64,000 bases of DNA from Taxillus chinensis (taxonomy: Eukaryota > Streptophyta > Magnoliopsida > Santalales > Loranthaceae), in the NCBI GenBank assembly GCA_023512835.1, contig CM042084.1, positions 11,838,842-11,902,841 on the forward strand, in the 5' to 3' direction. Position numbers and translations under genes: made by a program. This document shows, piece after piece, positions 25,407 to 37,283 of the stretch. Every line of letters begins with the position of its first letter. The first letter of the stretch is position 1. Below the pieces are notes generated by a model that searched no databases, was not told where the DNA came from, and was given only the letters and a program-made list of their open reading frames with translations.

Positions 25407-25540
25407 TGAACATTCCTTGCTGAAGCCTGGCTCATTTAAACACGTCCGAGCTAGTTGAACATTTCTTGCTTAAGCTTGGCTCATTTAAACATGTTTTTCA
25501 TTTAAACGTAATATGTTTCTCATTTAAACATATTACGTGA
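25407..25540. repeat. Tandem duplication followed by a perfect 12-bp stem-loop
   Basis: Two copies of a roughly 40-bp unit (GTTGAACATT(C/T)CTTGCT, then GGCTCATTTAAAC) at about 25407 and 25452. They are followed by CGTAATATGTTT at 25507-25518 and its perfect complement at 25526-25537, with a 7-nt loop. CATTTAAAC recurs at the hairpin. Confidence 0.7.
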
Positions 25541-25762
25541 ACTTTTATTCGAGCTTTGCTCAAGTAATATAATTTATTGAGTTAGATTGGCATATGTCTA
25601 TGTTTACACGTGGAGGTGTACAGTAAATGATTTGTTGGATGCTGTATATTGCTTGTTTGGTAACAGTATCATTTCAATACCGAATACTCGTAGCTTGCAA
25701 TTTAAAATTACATTCAAAAATTAAAATCAGTCATTTATTTAATATTTATTCTTAGGAGATAA

Positions 25763-26025
25763 GAGCACTAGTAGCAAAAGTAGTAGTTGAAAAGCATTGT
25801 TCCCTTTTTTATGATTATTAAACTATAAAAATTAGTAATTAAAAAGTGATAATTGAAAGATAAAATGAAAGAATGGGAAAAGGGAGATAAAAATAAAAAT
25901 AAAAATATTATTTTAATACTATAGAAAATAATTAAAAGAATTTACTGTGACATGTATATAGGAAAATAAAAAATATTTTAAAATTAAATTAAAAAAAAAA
26001 CAGAAAAATTGTTATTAGGTGCCTC
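25763..26025 (+). mobile_element. Decayed Tourist-like MITE
   Basis: The left end GAGCACTAGTAGCAAAAGT, preceded by TAA, is related to the MITE at 18210. The right end (TTGTTATTAGGTGCCTC) is a degraded inverted copy. The interior is AT-rich and noncoding. The right boundary is approximate. Confidence 0.5.
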
Positions 26026-27707
26026 GTTTGGCTTCACTTTTTAAGAGTTTTATGACGAATGTACCCATACTTATCCCTCGAAGTCATTCTTTCTCTTCAC
26101 CACCCTCAATTTTGACGATGATGTGTGTATAAGTATATGCCAACAAGGTCCTTCCCTGCAACCCCTCCTGCAGGCTCCTCCTGTCTCTAGAACTTGGGAT
26201 TTGCGGCAGTGACAGTGTGGCAGTGATGGGCATTGAGGATTGCTGAATCTACGTGGAGGTCGTGGCGGTGATGGACCAGCTTCAGTGACAGATCGAGGCT
26301 CCACGAGGTCGGATCATGGTGGCAGTGGTGATGGTATCACGGAGGGCTCAGCACTGTCGGGATGGCAGCAATTTGGATTTGGACAGTGGCACTGGTCTGC
26401 GAACAACCCAACAACCCCAAATTGGTTTTAACGGAGGTGACAGCAATTTGGTTTGGTTGGCGGAGCATGTCCCCTGGCGAATGTTGCTCATTGCGATAGA
26501 CACATTGGATGAAGGAAATTGCAATTGAACAATTAGAGCCCTCGGTATCAATAAAATAATATTGAATTTGATTGACTAAATATATTTGAGCAAGAATTAT
26601 CTGTTGTACAATAAAACAATATCATTTTGAGTTGTTTTTAAAATACATATTAATACAGTAAATTGATATTGTTTCAGTGCACAACATTCCTGTTTCTGTT
26701 TTTGATTTGTTATATTTATTCTTCTATATCACGGTCATATTTAGTATACATAAATTATATTAAAGGAAACAAAATCATCATGCAAATGAGATTAACATGA
26801 AAAACACAGAATTAAAATTTTCATTACCGCATTTGAAACATATGAGAATGAAAAGAAAATAAGGTATGAATTATCATAATACGAAAATATCCTCGTACTA
26901 TGTACGTTGGTTTCTCCGAGTTGACTCAAGGGAGCATCGAGATTCACACCGTGGAGTGGTGGAGCTTCCAATCATCGCTGGATACAAGTAGTCCTGACAC
27001 TACTGCGGTGACGGCAGCGCCTCGGTCAATGCAAAATACCAGCCTCCACCTGAATTTTTACACCAAAAACACCCAATTGTGCAACCAATAGCATCATAAC
27101 AGTTTTATGTTGCATTATAAAAACCATGTTGCATCATAACAACTAATGGTTTTAGAGCATGTTTGATTGCTTTTTTTTTTTTTTTGAGTTTTCTGTATTT
27201 TAATACAAAAAATGACTTTATTTTTTTGTTTGGTTCACAACCACAGCAACCGGATCTCCCCACCTGCTGTGACGACGACCTCCTCCTCCTCCTACCTCCA
27301 CCAGAATGCAAGTTCTTCTCTCAGCTGTCTACACTCCACACTGATGGTAGAATAACCCAACAATCATGATACTTTATCAAAAATTAAACAAGTACAATAA
27401 TTAAACATTTCATTTTCCATTTGTTTATGTACAAAAATTAAAATATTATTTATAATCAACAAGATAATCCCATAATTAATGTCAACCAACAATAAATTTA
27501 TTATTATGACATTCATGTAATTATATAACTAGAAGGCCATTCATCCGAACAAGTACAATATATATGATGGACGAAGCAACGGGGCCCCACATATGCATGC
27601 ATGATGTGGGGTCATTGAACCACTGAAGGATCAGATTTCTGTGATCCAATGGCATGGGACTACCTAAAAAAACTATGACCTTGGAATTCCTTCATGAAGC
27701 AATGCGT
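26026..27707. other. Intergenic DNA without a recognised gene
   Basis: Contains a G/C-richer patch at about 26140-26520 with many GGTGGCGGTGATGG-like trinucleotide-biased words, and a smaller one at about 27230-27345 with CTCCTCCTCCTCC. Short open frames exist on both strands but none shows a domain. They may be remnants of gene fragments or simple sequence. The last bases are the 3' UTR of SSU72. Confidence 0.35.
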
Positions 27708-28548
27708 TCAATAAAAGGAGATGCTGTAAAAAAGCTTCCGTGGGTGTTGTCTCTCAAAGGCGGGTAAAATCTCGTCAATTGAGTCCTCCCATGAGTCAGT
27801 TGCCTCGAGCTGTAACACCAGAAATTGCACAAGAAACATTAACCAATAGCTTTACAAGCAAGAAAAAGAAAAAAATCCAAATTCTTATGAGGCAACCACC
27901 AGCTTTCATACACAAACCTTTTGGCACAAATCCAGGGTGAGACGAGCTCCTATGGCCGCCTCGTCGTGGTTATCTTTTACTTCTAAATTGATCACCAGTA
28001 CACTCTTCATAAGTACATGGTCTCTATTATTATTAAGATCTGCCAAAACAAATAACAACACATTAATCAATTATTTGATTAATTGAGGAACATCACAGTT
28101 GCACCTGACTCTAAAACTCCCACAGACAACACAGATCCCTATCAAGAAGGAAATCCTTTAAGAAAATTGACAAATAACAATGGGAAGAACCTTGAGTGTG
28201 TCTAAACGGATCTCACACTCAACAGAGTTTAGCTTGGATGTTGGTGTGACACTGTAATTGGCAGTTGCTACTGAGGTTGTGAATATGAAATAACTACTTC
28301 AATGGCCAAATGGTGAATATTTAATTTGCATTAGATGCAATAAAGCAATTTGTTGGTTATTTTTGCTCAAACACACTATTGCAATTAATATTACATTATA
28401 ATTATATATATAGCAGCAGAAGAAAAAAATGATGTGACATTGTAGCATGCCCTTAAACATATGATGTCATTTAAAAGGCATTAGGCGATATACAAAGACT
28501 ATAATTATGTCATATCAATTCTTTCCCGTGAATGTCTCACAGAGTAAC

Positions 28549-28610
<62 letters not shown>

Positions 28611-30425
28611 GATAACTTAAGGTCCAGTTGGCAAAACCTCCTTACATTCTTAGCTAAGGTCCAGTGTTTAAATAATACAATTTTTTGCAATCATATTAAT
28701 GGGATAAAGTAATAAATGAGCGTTTAATAAAGGAATGACGGGAGACAAAAATTATAGGCCCATTGTGGCTGAAAAATGCCCCATTTTGAAGCATAAAGGT
28801 TTTGCAAAACTCAATATTGCTAAACAGCCACCCCAACGCCCACTCAATATTCTAGTGAAGGAGCAGGTGACTACTCCTTGCAGGTAGACAGAATGTGGAG
28901 AGGTGCCTGCACACTTAGAGCTGGCGCCTGCTAGGTGACAAACAGCTGCTAGATGAGAGTAGGCGCCTGCCACCATAACGTGGATAGCTTATCCCATGTA
29001 ATGATCTAAAAAAAACCTCTTCTAAATTATATATAAACGTGTGCCATATTGAGAAAACATTATTTCTCTCTTTCTGTCTACCACTGTTCTCCCAATTCTC
29101 TCTATTTCTGCAAGTTTTCAATATATATAAGACATTTAAGGACGATATTCACCAATTTGGAAATTCAGAATCATTTCTAATTCTAACAAAAAATTTGCAT
29201 ATACGTTTTCATCAACTTATTATCTAATATGAGTAGCATCATAACACATGAGTACAAACAAAATAAATCCAATGCCAAGTCACAATGACTTTGCTCACGT
29301 GAGCTCATATATGATGACTCTAAGAACACACTCACAATCCCATACTGCGAGTTTACAAACCTGGGCATAACCTACCACATGAACATTAAACAAATCAACC
29401 TTAATTTGGATTAGGTTTTAATTTGTTTAGTAAAACATTACAGGCCAAAGATCATGGATGTCATATCTTCTTTGTATTTCTAGTCTTGGGGAAACTAGGC
29501 GAGAGAATTTAGGTTAAAGAAATAGGACAATTCACCTAAAAAAACCCATTCAGTGCATTTCTAATATTATCATTTTGGCCAATAGCAGCAAAAGGCTTGA
29601 AGTCCTAAACCGCAGAACTAAAGTACACATACGTGCATTTTAATAACACAAAGGGAATTCTTAACGTTCCAACCTTCAAGAACCATATCAAACACCTTTT
29701 CTTCAAATGTAAATACAACGTCAAAAGAACCATCAGTGGCATTATCTTGCCAGCGTTGAGGTGCAGATTTCACCGTTGAATTTCTTTTCAACATTGGCAA
29801 GATTCCATTACGCTTGTAACTGGACTATTGTTAAGGCTTCACTTTCCTGCTACAATATTTTTAATGACAAGAAATTTAAACAAGAGAGCCTTTAGCATGG
29901 GTAATATGTCGAGCTAAGACAAAGCTGATCATTGCCACCATAAAGGTAAATTAGATTTTGAAACTCAAAATTGGGATCAAATTTTGAAGTAACAAATTAA
30001 AGAGGATCTGCAAAAGGATTAAACTAAAAAATTCAATATAAAGTTACATGATAAGTTGGATTTAGAAATTTAAGGGGCTGTTGGACATTATGCATTTCTT
30101 CGAAGAGAGAAATGTATGATATTTTTAAAAAAATGATTAAAAAATCACCATAGAATTATAAAATCAAATAAAAATGAAATTAGTAAGTGAAGAGTGAGGA
30201 AAATGGATACAGCTCAGGATCTTTACGTCTGAGATCATCAAACATTTGCTTGTATGGAGTTCCAAACTCATAGATATTAGGTTCTCTGAGGGAAGGACCA
30301 GGAAGCTTAACATGTTGCCCGGTTCCATATGATGAAACATCAAAGCCTTGTTTCTTGAGGAGGCAGTGAGCCTCCATGCTACGATTCTGATTCGAAGAAC
30401 ACACCATGGCATATCGTAGTTTCAT
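27708..30425 (-). CDS. SSU72: RNA polymerase II CTD phosphatase SSU72
   Basis: Removes phosphate from Ser5 (and Ser7) of the Pol II C-terminal domain and works with the cleavage and polyadenylation machinery in the nucleus. Four minus-strand exons, 30211-30425, 29674-29819, 27918-28039 and 27708-27809, join in frame to 194 aa, close to the family's usual length. The start MKLRYAMVCSSNQNRSMEAH carries the CX5R phosphatase loop (Cys9 to Arg15). VKLPGPSLREPN, FGTPYKQMFDDLRRKDPELY and APQRWQDN are family hallmarks. The VKDNHDEAAIGA segment (Asp143-Asp146) is where the family's general-acid aspartate lies. The C-terminus HPRKLFYSISFY is characteristic. The joins are fixed by frame: GAG CT|T TAC and GAA G|AT CTT. 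Intron 2 is 1.6 kb and contains a long microsatellite. A separate 5' UTR exon lies upstream. Confidence 0.95.
28553..28611. repeat. (CT)n(AT)n compound microsatellite in an SSU72 intron
   Basis: An uninterrupted run of about 20 CT units followed directly by about 9 AT units, within the intron between exons 2 and 3 of SSU72. Confidence 0.95.
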
Positions 30426-31376
30426 ATTTGCACAAATATAAATGAAGACCTGTAAGCACAGCAACAGCATCAGGGTTCTGATCAAGGTAGTTTTGTTCAA
30501 AGGATAGATACTACCAAGGGTTGTGGCACCGGTAGATAACCTTGACGACATAACAGCATAACATATCAACAGAGGAAAAATGGATGAATTTTTTACTATT
30601 ATTTTAATAATATTATATTACCGGAATTGCATCGACTCCGGTTGCAAATAGCATTTTTGATTAAAAAAGGCAATCTGGTACATAAAGCTTGGGAAGGAGT
30701 TGGGTGGCGCACCTCACAATTAATTTAATTGCAAGAGGCCAATTGTTCAAAGGATCTTTAAAAAAAACTAGAAATCACAATGACAACATTGAGCTTCCAC
30801 TTCTAATTAAGGATGTCATAATACTTTGGGTCCAAGAATTTAGAAACCAATCTAGCTGCACACTACCTTATGAAAGTGTCCACACTCATATCCCAAGTAA
30901 AAACAGCACGGAACCAACAGACTTGTATACTTCTCAATCCCAATTTGAAGTGACAGAGAACAGGACAAGCAATACAAACAATTATAACTATCAGCTAGTA
31001 GATAGTTGGCCCACATCACACACACACACACACACAATAAGTACAAGTTAAAAAGAATTATTTAAAAAAACAATGCATTCAGCTAGAAAAGGCAAATAAA
31101 GAAAGACCCACAACCCACAATACCAGGTAGAAGAATCAGACATAAGTGGTCGACAAAGCATGCACCTATCGAAAGAGAGAAGAAGAGATTTTCTCTCCGG
31201 AGAAGATGGGTCGGCCGTGATTCCGCCGCCCCGCCGGAGAAGACGGGAGGGATGGGAGGAAGAACGACAGCGGGTACGAGGAACCAGTAGAGGAGGAAGA
31301 GGGTGTGTAGGGTTTGATTTGAGTTGAGAATACAACGTAGCTTCATCCGACGGGTCTTTTTTTCTCCCTTTTATAG
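30426..31376 (-). promoter_or_regulatory. SSU72 5' UTR exons and core promoter
   Basis: On the minus strand a canonical TATA box CTATAAAAGG maps to 31367-31376. About 30 bases downstream begins a GC-rich leader (about 31340 down to 31166) ending GATAG|GTGCAT, a plausible donor. A good acceptor TGCTTACAG ends at 30450, 24 bases before the ATG. This predicts a 5' UTR intron of about 0.7 kb (30450-31165). Open frames inside the leader are not conserved and are taken as noncoding. Confidence 0.6.
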
Positions 31377-33835
31377 TAATAATAATAATAAATATTTAAT
31401 AATTAAGTACAACGTCGTCTTATTTGTAGAATTGCTCCATTACTTGGGCCGTTCCCTTTACAATTTACATGGTTTTGTTTTAAAAAAATAAAAAGGATTT
31501 ATGGATTAGATCAACTGCTTGAGTTAGCGTTATTTTATTTTATTTTTTATTTTTTTTTAATATTTTATGTTGAATTTAATTATAAATTTCAATTAAGTGT
31601 AAAATTCTAAGTAAATATGTTTTATAAGTAAAAAAATGTCATATTTATATACACACATGTAATCTATAGATTTTCGGCGTGATTGTCTCATTTTGATATC
31701 AAATTATAATTTTTTAAAATATTTTATGGAATTAATTACTAATCTTATTTTACTGTAAGAATTGCATGGAATGAAGAACCCCATTTCTATTTTACTAATC
31801 TTAATATTATTAACTTTTAAGCCAATGTTGATGGATCATTCTCTTCAAACTAGCTTTATTATTCATTATAACATCTTTAAATTTGACTCTTAAAAATAAT
31901 CAAAAATATCTATTTTTTTATTTTAAAAATAAAAACACACTTTTTAGTCTTTCTATTTTTATTTATCAATTAAAATATTATTTTAACTATTTATTTATTC
32001 TTTTAAATGAAAAGGCAAATATGAAAAGAGACAAAAATAAAAAAAATAAATATAGTGAGATAAAATATAATATTTTAATAATAATGAGTAAATAGTATTT
32101 GATTAAATTTAAAGAGTTATTATTTATTTTGTTAAAACTTTTATTTTAATAAAGGGTTTGAAAAGTTAATTTTTAGACATTTTTATTAAACTAGCTCTTC
32201 AACTAACAAAAAATACAATAGAAAGTGTAAATGCTCTTATTGCATCTTGATTTTAAACACACCCTCTTAACCCCTCTTTCTCTCCTATAGTTATATCTTG
32301 GCACCCCCAAGTATTATTATTGTAATTTTAATTTAATACATACACGTTTAAATTTTTAAAAATAAATATAAAGATGTTCAATGTAATATGATTAAAATTA
32401 TTATTTAGAACCAAAGGGCTAAACTCATGTTTTAGACATAGTATTTTAACTAATATGTGTGTGTGAAGAAAAATATTTATTTTATGATGTTGAAAAAACA
32501 TTTTACCTATTATTTTAAAAGAATTGTTATATGATTAAAATTATTATTTAGAATCAAAGGGCTAAACTCATGTTTTAGACATAGTATTTTAACTAATATG
32601 TGTGTGTGAAGAAAAATAATTATTTTACGATGTTGAAAAAACATTTTACCTATTATTTTAAAAGAATTGTTATGTGATAAATAGTTTACCAATTTTTTTT
32701 TTTAAATAATTTACCTATTAACTGATTTTTTTACGAATTAAATTAATTATTTATTGGAAATAACGACAACCTAATTGACCATGAAAGACCATAAATATAC
32801 TCTCGGTCTCTTACCAGAGCCATATGGATGTTGGTATAGTCGAAGCCAAGCAAATGTTTATTTTAATCTAATTGAATCATGCGGTTTTATTTATTCGTAA
32901 ACAATATATAAATTGTGTACCCAAACATAGTTCAATCCATTAGAAAGTGAATAACTAATGGGTTGAGAAAAAAAAATATGGGTAGAACAAAAAAAATGTT
33001 CGCCTTATTTTGTATTTATTTTATAATTTTAAAAAATATTTTACCTATGATACAGGTTACTGATAAATTAACGGTTCATTTTTTAAATAATTTACTTATT
33101 GTTATAAATACTTTAACAATTATATTAATGTTAGTTTTTTAATAATTTACCTACTATAAATAATTTAACATTTAAATTATATGATTATTAAAATTAACGA
33201 AAAAAAAACTACATATGAACATTAATGATACAATTGTGAAAAACCAAAAATAGAAGTAGATTTAGATTTTTGCATAATCTAAATTATTTTCAACATAATC
33301 TATGCAACAACATAAACAAATATTATATTATTATCTTTCACATCTTATAAAATATGGTTGGATAAATTTTGTTTTAATATTTTAAAAAACACTAATATTA
33401 AACTAGTTTGGTCATGTCATGCCTTAAAAGGCCTCAAGTGCGTTGGTCCCTTTCTTTCATTATCTGTTTTTTTTGTTTATTTCAAGTCTTTCGTATAAAT
33501 AAAATATCCAAATGTTATTGATACTGAATTTTACGTTTTTTCCCCTTTCCAACTTGAATATAATCTTGTAAACAAAAAAAAAATCGTGTCGCTCACAATG
33601 GGTTTCTGCCTTTTGGATTCTTTATTGAGTGCGGGTGTACATATTTCCCTCTCATTTGTGGTTAATAGTTTCAATCATGAGTGTCTTCTACATGCTTTTT
33701 AAGTACTAATTGTAGATCCAAAGCTTAATGCACGGATGTCAGGATGCAAATTACTTTTTGAATTTTGGGAGGAGTGTTTGGGTTCAAAGCGAAGTTACTA
33801 TTTTTCTATTAACTTAGAGCACTGATAAATTATGC
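31377..33835. other. AT-rich intergenic DNA
   Basis: No gene recognised. The segment around 31850-32240 shows MITE-like interior blocks (GAGTAAATAGTATTTG, AAATGCTCTTATTG) and may be a decayed TIR element. A tandem duplication lies at 32386-32672. The rest is low-complexity AT-rich DNA. Confidence 0.4.
32386..32672. repeat. 143-bp tandem duplication
   Basis: Two near-identical consecutive copies beginning ATATGATTAAAATTATTATT and ending AAAAGAATTGTTAT (32386-32528 and 32529-32672). Only a few substitutions separate them, which suggests a recent event. Confidence 0.9.
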
Positions 33836-33841
33836 TCGTTT

Positions 33842-34360
33842 TCCAGAGGTTGAAGCAGCAATTGCCATATTGGGAGCTGAGATAGACAAGGCGTCTCCAT
33901 CAGAGCTCTTCGAACAACTTGAGGATAAGGTTTTGCTTGAGGTAATTTGTCTAATTCTCAGTTTTTAGCTACCCACATTCATGTCGCTCCATTGTCCTCT
34001 AATCTCTATCTCCTGCAGTTGTTTTAGATTTATATAATTCTAGAACTTGTTTCATCACATAGTTTGAAATAGGCTGTTCGTTGTGAACTTTTTTTTAAAA
34101 AATCTAAATCATGTAATCATCATATTGATAGCAATGCCCAATGCAGTTGAACTTGAGTTCCATGTTATCTTTTTTTACTTCTTATTACATAAATATGCTC
34201 ATTACTTACTCCCTTTTACATGACTGGTTTGTGCAGGTTATTAGGACAGATGAAAAACACCAACGAGCTTTTAGATGGACTACTTAATTTAGGGGTGGTG
34301 CCTGATGACAATACATACAACATTCTGCTAGAAGGACATTGCACATATTAGATTGATTAT
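33842..34360 (+). pseudogene. Exon-like scrap and pentatricopeptide-repeat fragment
   Basis: After a CCAG acceptor-like site at about 33846, an open stretch reads VEAAIAILGAEIDKASPSEL and then FEQLEDKVLLE, ending at GAG|GTAATT. I do not recognise its family. At about 34238-34350 another frame reads LLGQMKNTNELLDGLLNLG, then VVPDDNTYNILLEGHC, the signature of a PPR motif (PDxxTYNxLLxGxC). Neither piece extends to a full gene, so this looks like gene debris. PPR proteins act in organellar RNA processing. Confidence 0.5.
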
Positions 34361-34569
34361 GGGGTGGAATGTTTGAAGACGTGGAAGTTCTCATCATTGG
34401 CATGTTTTGTATTATCTTCTTGAATCATGGTACCTACATAAGATGGTTACTTATAGCAATGTTTGGGGTGTCTGCACCATTATTTGTGATTATACATCAA
34501 GTCTAGTGACGGAATGAAGTTGAGATTCTTGCAAAATTATTACGATATCAATCTCGTGAATGCTCTTCC

Positions 34570-35090
34570 ACACTAAAACAAAATCACATTCTCATCAAAC
34601 TTCCAGTAATAACATATTTTAGGACATTCATTTCAAGTGATTTTGTGATACTGGTAATAAAAGATTCAATATCCTCATTATCTTTAACTCTTTCGTAGAT
34701 ATCAATAATTTTAAAGAAATGATAATCATGTTTAATATGTCTCCTTATGTAGTTGTTTAAAGTCATAGTTGCAATACCTATTTTTACTTATTTTTTAAAT
34801 GAATAAGAAGTCATGTCTCTTAAAATTTATTATTTTTTCCTTCATACTTCGAAAGTACGTTCAATTACACTTATAAGCGAAGAGTGTGCATGTTTAAACA
34901 CTTCTTTATATCCTTCGAATTGATAACTTTAGTGAAACACTTAAAATGATACATTTTATTTTTATAAGGTCCTAAAAACTTTTAATTTGTGGGTATCTTG
35001 TGTCAACTATAATAATATTTTTCTGATTAGAGAATTATAAATTATTAATCACTATCATTAGAACATAAATTTTGGAAAAATTCACAAATG
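34570..35090 (-). pseudogene. Decayed PIF/Harbinger-type transposase (DDE nuclease)
   Basis: Across shifting minus-strand frames the translation gives VDTRYPQIKSF, then EVFKHAHSSLISVIERTFEV, then ILRDMTSY, then TMTLNNYIRRH followed by HDYHFF. This follows the plant Harbinger/ALP1-like nuclease order as I recall it (VDxGYPxxxGFL, KEVFNxxHSSLRxVIERTFGV, ILRxMPSY, HNYIRRH). Several stops and frameshifts interrupt it, so it is inactive. PIF/Harbinger transposases mobilise Tourist-like MITEs with TWA target sites, which abound in this window. Confidence 0.7.
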
Positions 35091-35329
35091 GTTAAAGAGT
35101 ACATTCTAAACCAATTTAGAAAAATTTACACTTGAATCGCACAAAATAAATAAGACAATTTGGGCATCATGAACATACTCTTCCTATAACGTGCATACCA
35201 AAATTGCACACCATTTATATTTTACCTAGTACATGTGATTATTCCAATTTTGAATCAAGAGAAGAAGAAATGGAGTACTATTACTTTTAAAGTATATGTG
35301 TGTCTACCCTAATTATTTAATTCTATTAG
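35091..35329. other. Spacer between transposon remnants
   Basis: AT-rich; it may include further decayed Harbinger sequence on the minus strand, but no motif is convincing. Confidence 0.3.
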
Positions 35330-37283
35330 GTAATTTGTTTTATTGGGATCTGCTGTGAGTAAGTCCAAATCTCATTTGGTTCATTGGGACAATGTGTGTC
35401 ATCCTCTTTCTCAAAGCAGCTTGGCCATTAAGAAGTTATACTGGTTTAATGTGTCTTTTTTGGGAAAGTGGTTGTGACAGTTTGGGCTGGAGTGGGGGGC
35501 CCTATGGCGAGAGGTGATTACGATGAAGTACGGAGTTGTTAGTGGGGGTTGGGCCTTTTTGATGCCTCCTAGTCCACATGGTATGAGTTTATGGAAATTC
35601 ATCCAAGTATAGTGGGACTTTTTCTCTCAGTTCAGCGGTGGACCCAAGATTTTAATTTAGGGGGGGCCAAGACGGATAGGGACATACTAGGAGCGAACCT
35701 TGAACTGAATGTCAGATGATTAGATCAGCGGATCACTGTGTCTAGCGTGGCACCTCACTGCTTTGGGACTTTGGCACTGGGAGATGAGAGTAAGAGAGTA
35801 GAAGATTCAAAGTCGTGTGTACATTAAAATATATAGTTAAAATTACTAATACTGGAGTACATATGTTAAAATATATTTTTTAAATTAATAATATGTCTTG
35901 GTGAGAGTGAGTTCTTTGTTATGACTTTATTACTCTGTATTGTATTAAATTATATTTTAAAATATATCAAAATATGCCTTTATATATTATTATCTATATA
36001 TATATTGCTTCCTGCAACCAAAATAACATTGATAATTCAAAATCTAATTTAGTGGGGAAGCAAAATCAAAGACAAAATTTAAAAAAAAAATTAAATAGAT
36101 ATAATTCAAAATTCAATTATCTCACCCACTTTTTTTGCATATAAAATTATATATATATATATATATATTTAAGTGGAATGGCCTAGTTATGACATTCAAG
36201 TTAAAATAATAAAACATAATGAGTCTAATATTAAATTTTTATTAATATTTTTTTTTATTTTTTGCATATATATATATATATGGATATATAAAAATAGTGA
36301 GACTTTGCATTTATATATATATATATAATTAAAATTGAGGGGGGGCCATGGCCCCCCTCAAAGGGGTTAGTTCCGCCCCTGTCTCAGTTTGTGGTGTTTG
36401 AGTTCGGATATGGTACTTCTATTCGCTTTTGGGATGATATCTAGTGTTGTGCATCTCCCTTGAAGCTTGCTTACCCAGATTTGTATCGGATTGCATGCTC
36501 TCATAATGCTTTTGTGGCCGACATTTACTGTCTTCGGGGTACTATCGTGCAGTGGGAGATGATGTTTTCATCAGAATTGAGAATTGGAACCTTTCTCATC
36601 TTTTTTCGATTGCTTGTATTTAGTTGCCTTAGCGAGGATTGTGGCATATAGTCTATGTTGGTGCTCCAATCGGACGCATGGTTTTCAGGTTAAGAACCTT
36701 TACTCTCTTCTAACGTAGTGTGTGGAAGGCACGGGTTTCATCTTAAGTTGCCTTTTTTGCATGAATTACGGTGCTTGACATGATCCTTACTGTTGATAAC
36801 TTGCGATGCTGGAATTTTGTTTTTGTTAGTCATTGTTTCATGTGAATGGCTTCAATGGAGTTTATGGATCATTTATTCCTTCACTATCCATATGTTAGGG
36901 AGCTTTGGGACATAATTATGGACTTGTTCCGCCTTTTATGGGTGATATCGTCATCCCTATGTGCGTTGTTTAAGTGTTGGCTTGGGAGTGTGAGGCAATG
37001 TTCGATGGTATGGAGGATTGTTCCTCATTGTCTTCTTTGGTGTATTTGGCATGAACAGAATGCTCGTGTTTTTGACGCTAAAAAGTGATCTACTTTAGAT
37101 ATCTTTTATCTTTTTTCGGAGTTAGAGAATGACTTTTTGTTTCGAGCATATTAACTTTTTCTTATATTTCTTATGTTATCATGGGTGCTCATTTTAAGCA
37201 TGTTGTTGTATGTTTATTTCTCGCACTCCTTGTGTACAGTCATTCTATTTTAATAAAATTTCTTACTTAGCAAAAAAAAAAAA
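35330..37283 (+). mobile_element. Degenerate LINE (non-LTR retrotransposon) 3' region, split by a hAT-like insertion
   Basis: The left part translates with one stop to SLAIKKLYWFNVSFLGKWL, then ALWREVITMKYGVVSGGWAF, then SLWKFIQ, typical of the region after plant L1 reverse transcriptase. The reading resumes beyond 36390 with FGYGTSIRFWDD, PLKLAYPDLYRIACSHNA and finally the zf-RVT-like segment DHLFLHYPYVRELWDI, VWRIVPHCLLWCIWHEQNAR (36890-37070). It ends AATAAAATTTCTTACTTAGC plus a 14-A tail near 37283. Frameshifts and stops make it a dead copy. Its 5' end is lost or unrecognisable. Confidence 0.8.
35633..36381. mobile_element. hAT-like nonautonomous element with 8-bp target duplication
   Basis: Inserted in the LINE above and flanked by perfect TCTCAGTT repeats (35625-35632 and 36382-36389). 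The left end CAGCGGTGGACCCAAG and the inverted right end CAGGGGCGGAACTAAC form an imperfect TIR. A subterminal GGGGGGCC...GGCCCCCC inverted pair is also present. It is 749 bp and AT-rich, with two (AT)n tracts and no transposase. The 8-bp duplication and CAGGGGCGGA-type end are hAT hallmarks. Confidence 0.85.

Noticed and set aside
30426..30569. Extended N-terminus of SSU72 (starting MICYAVMSS)
   Set aside because: The extension crosses a good acceptor (TGCTTACAG) and the family starts at MKLRYAMVCSS; the extra codons are read-through of the leader intron.
31048..31346. Minus-strand frames of 87 and 95 codons upstream of SSU72
   Set aside because: They sit between a TATA box and a splice donor and fit a 5' UTR exon; they do not join in frame to the conserved SSU72 start.
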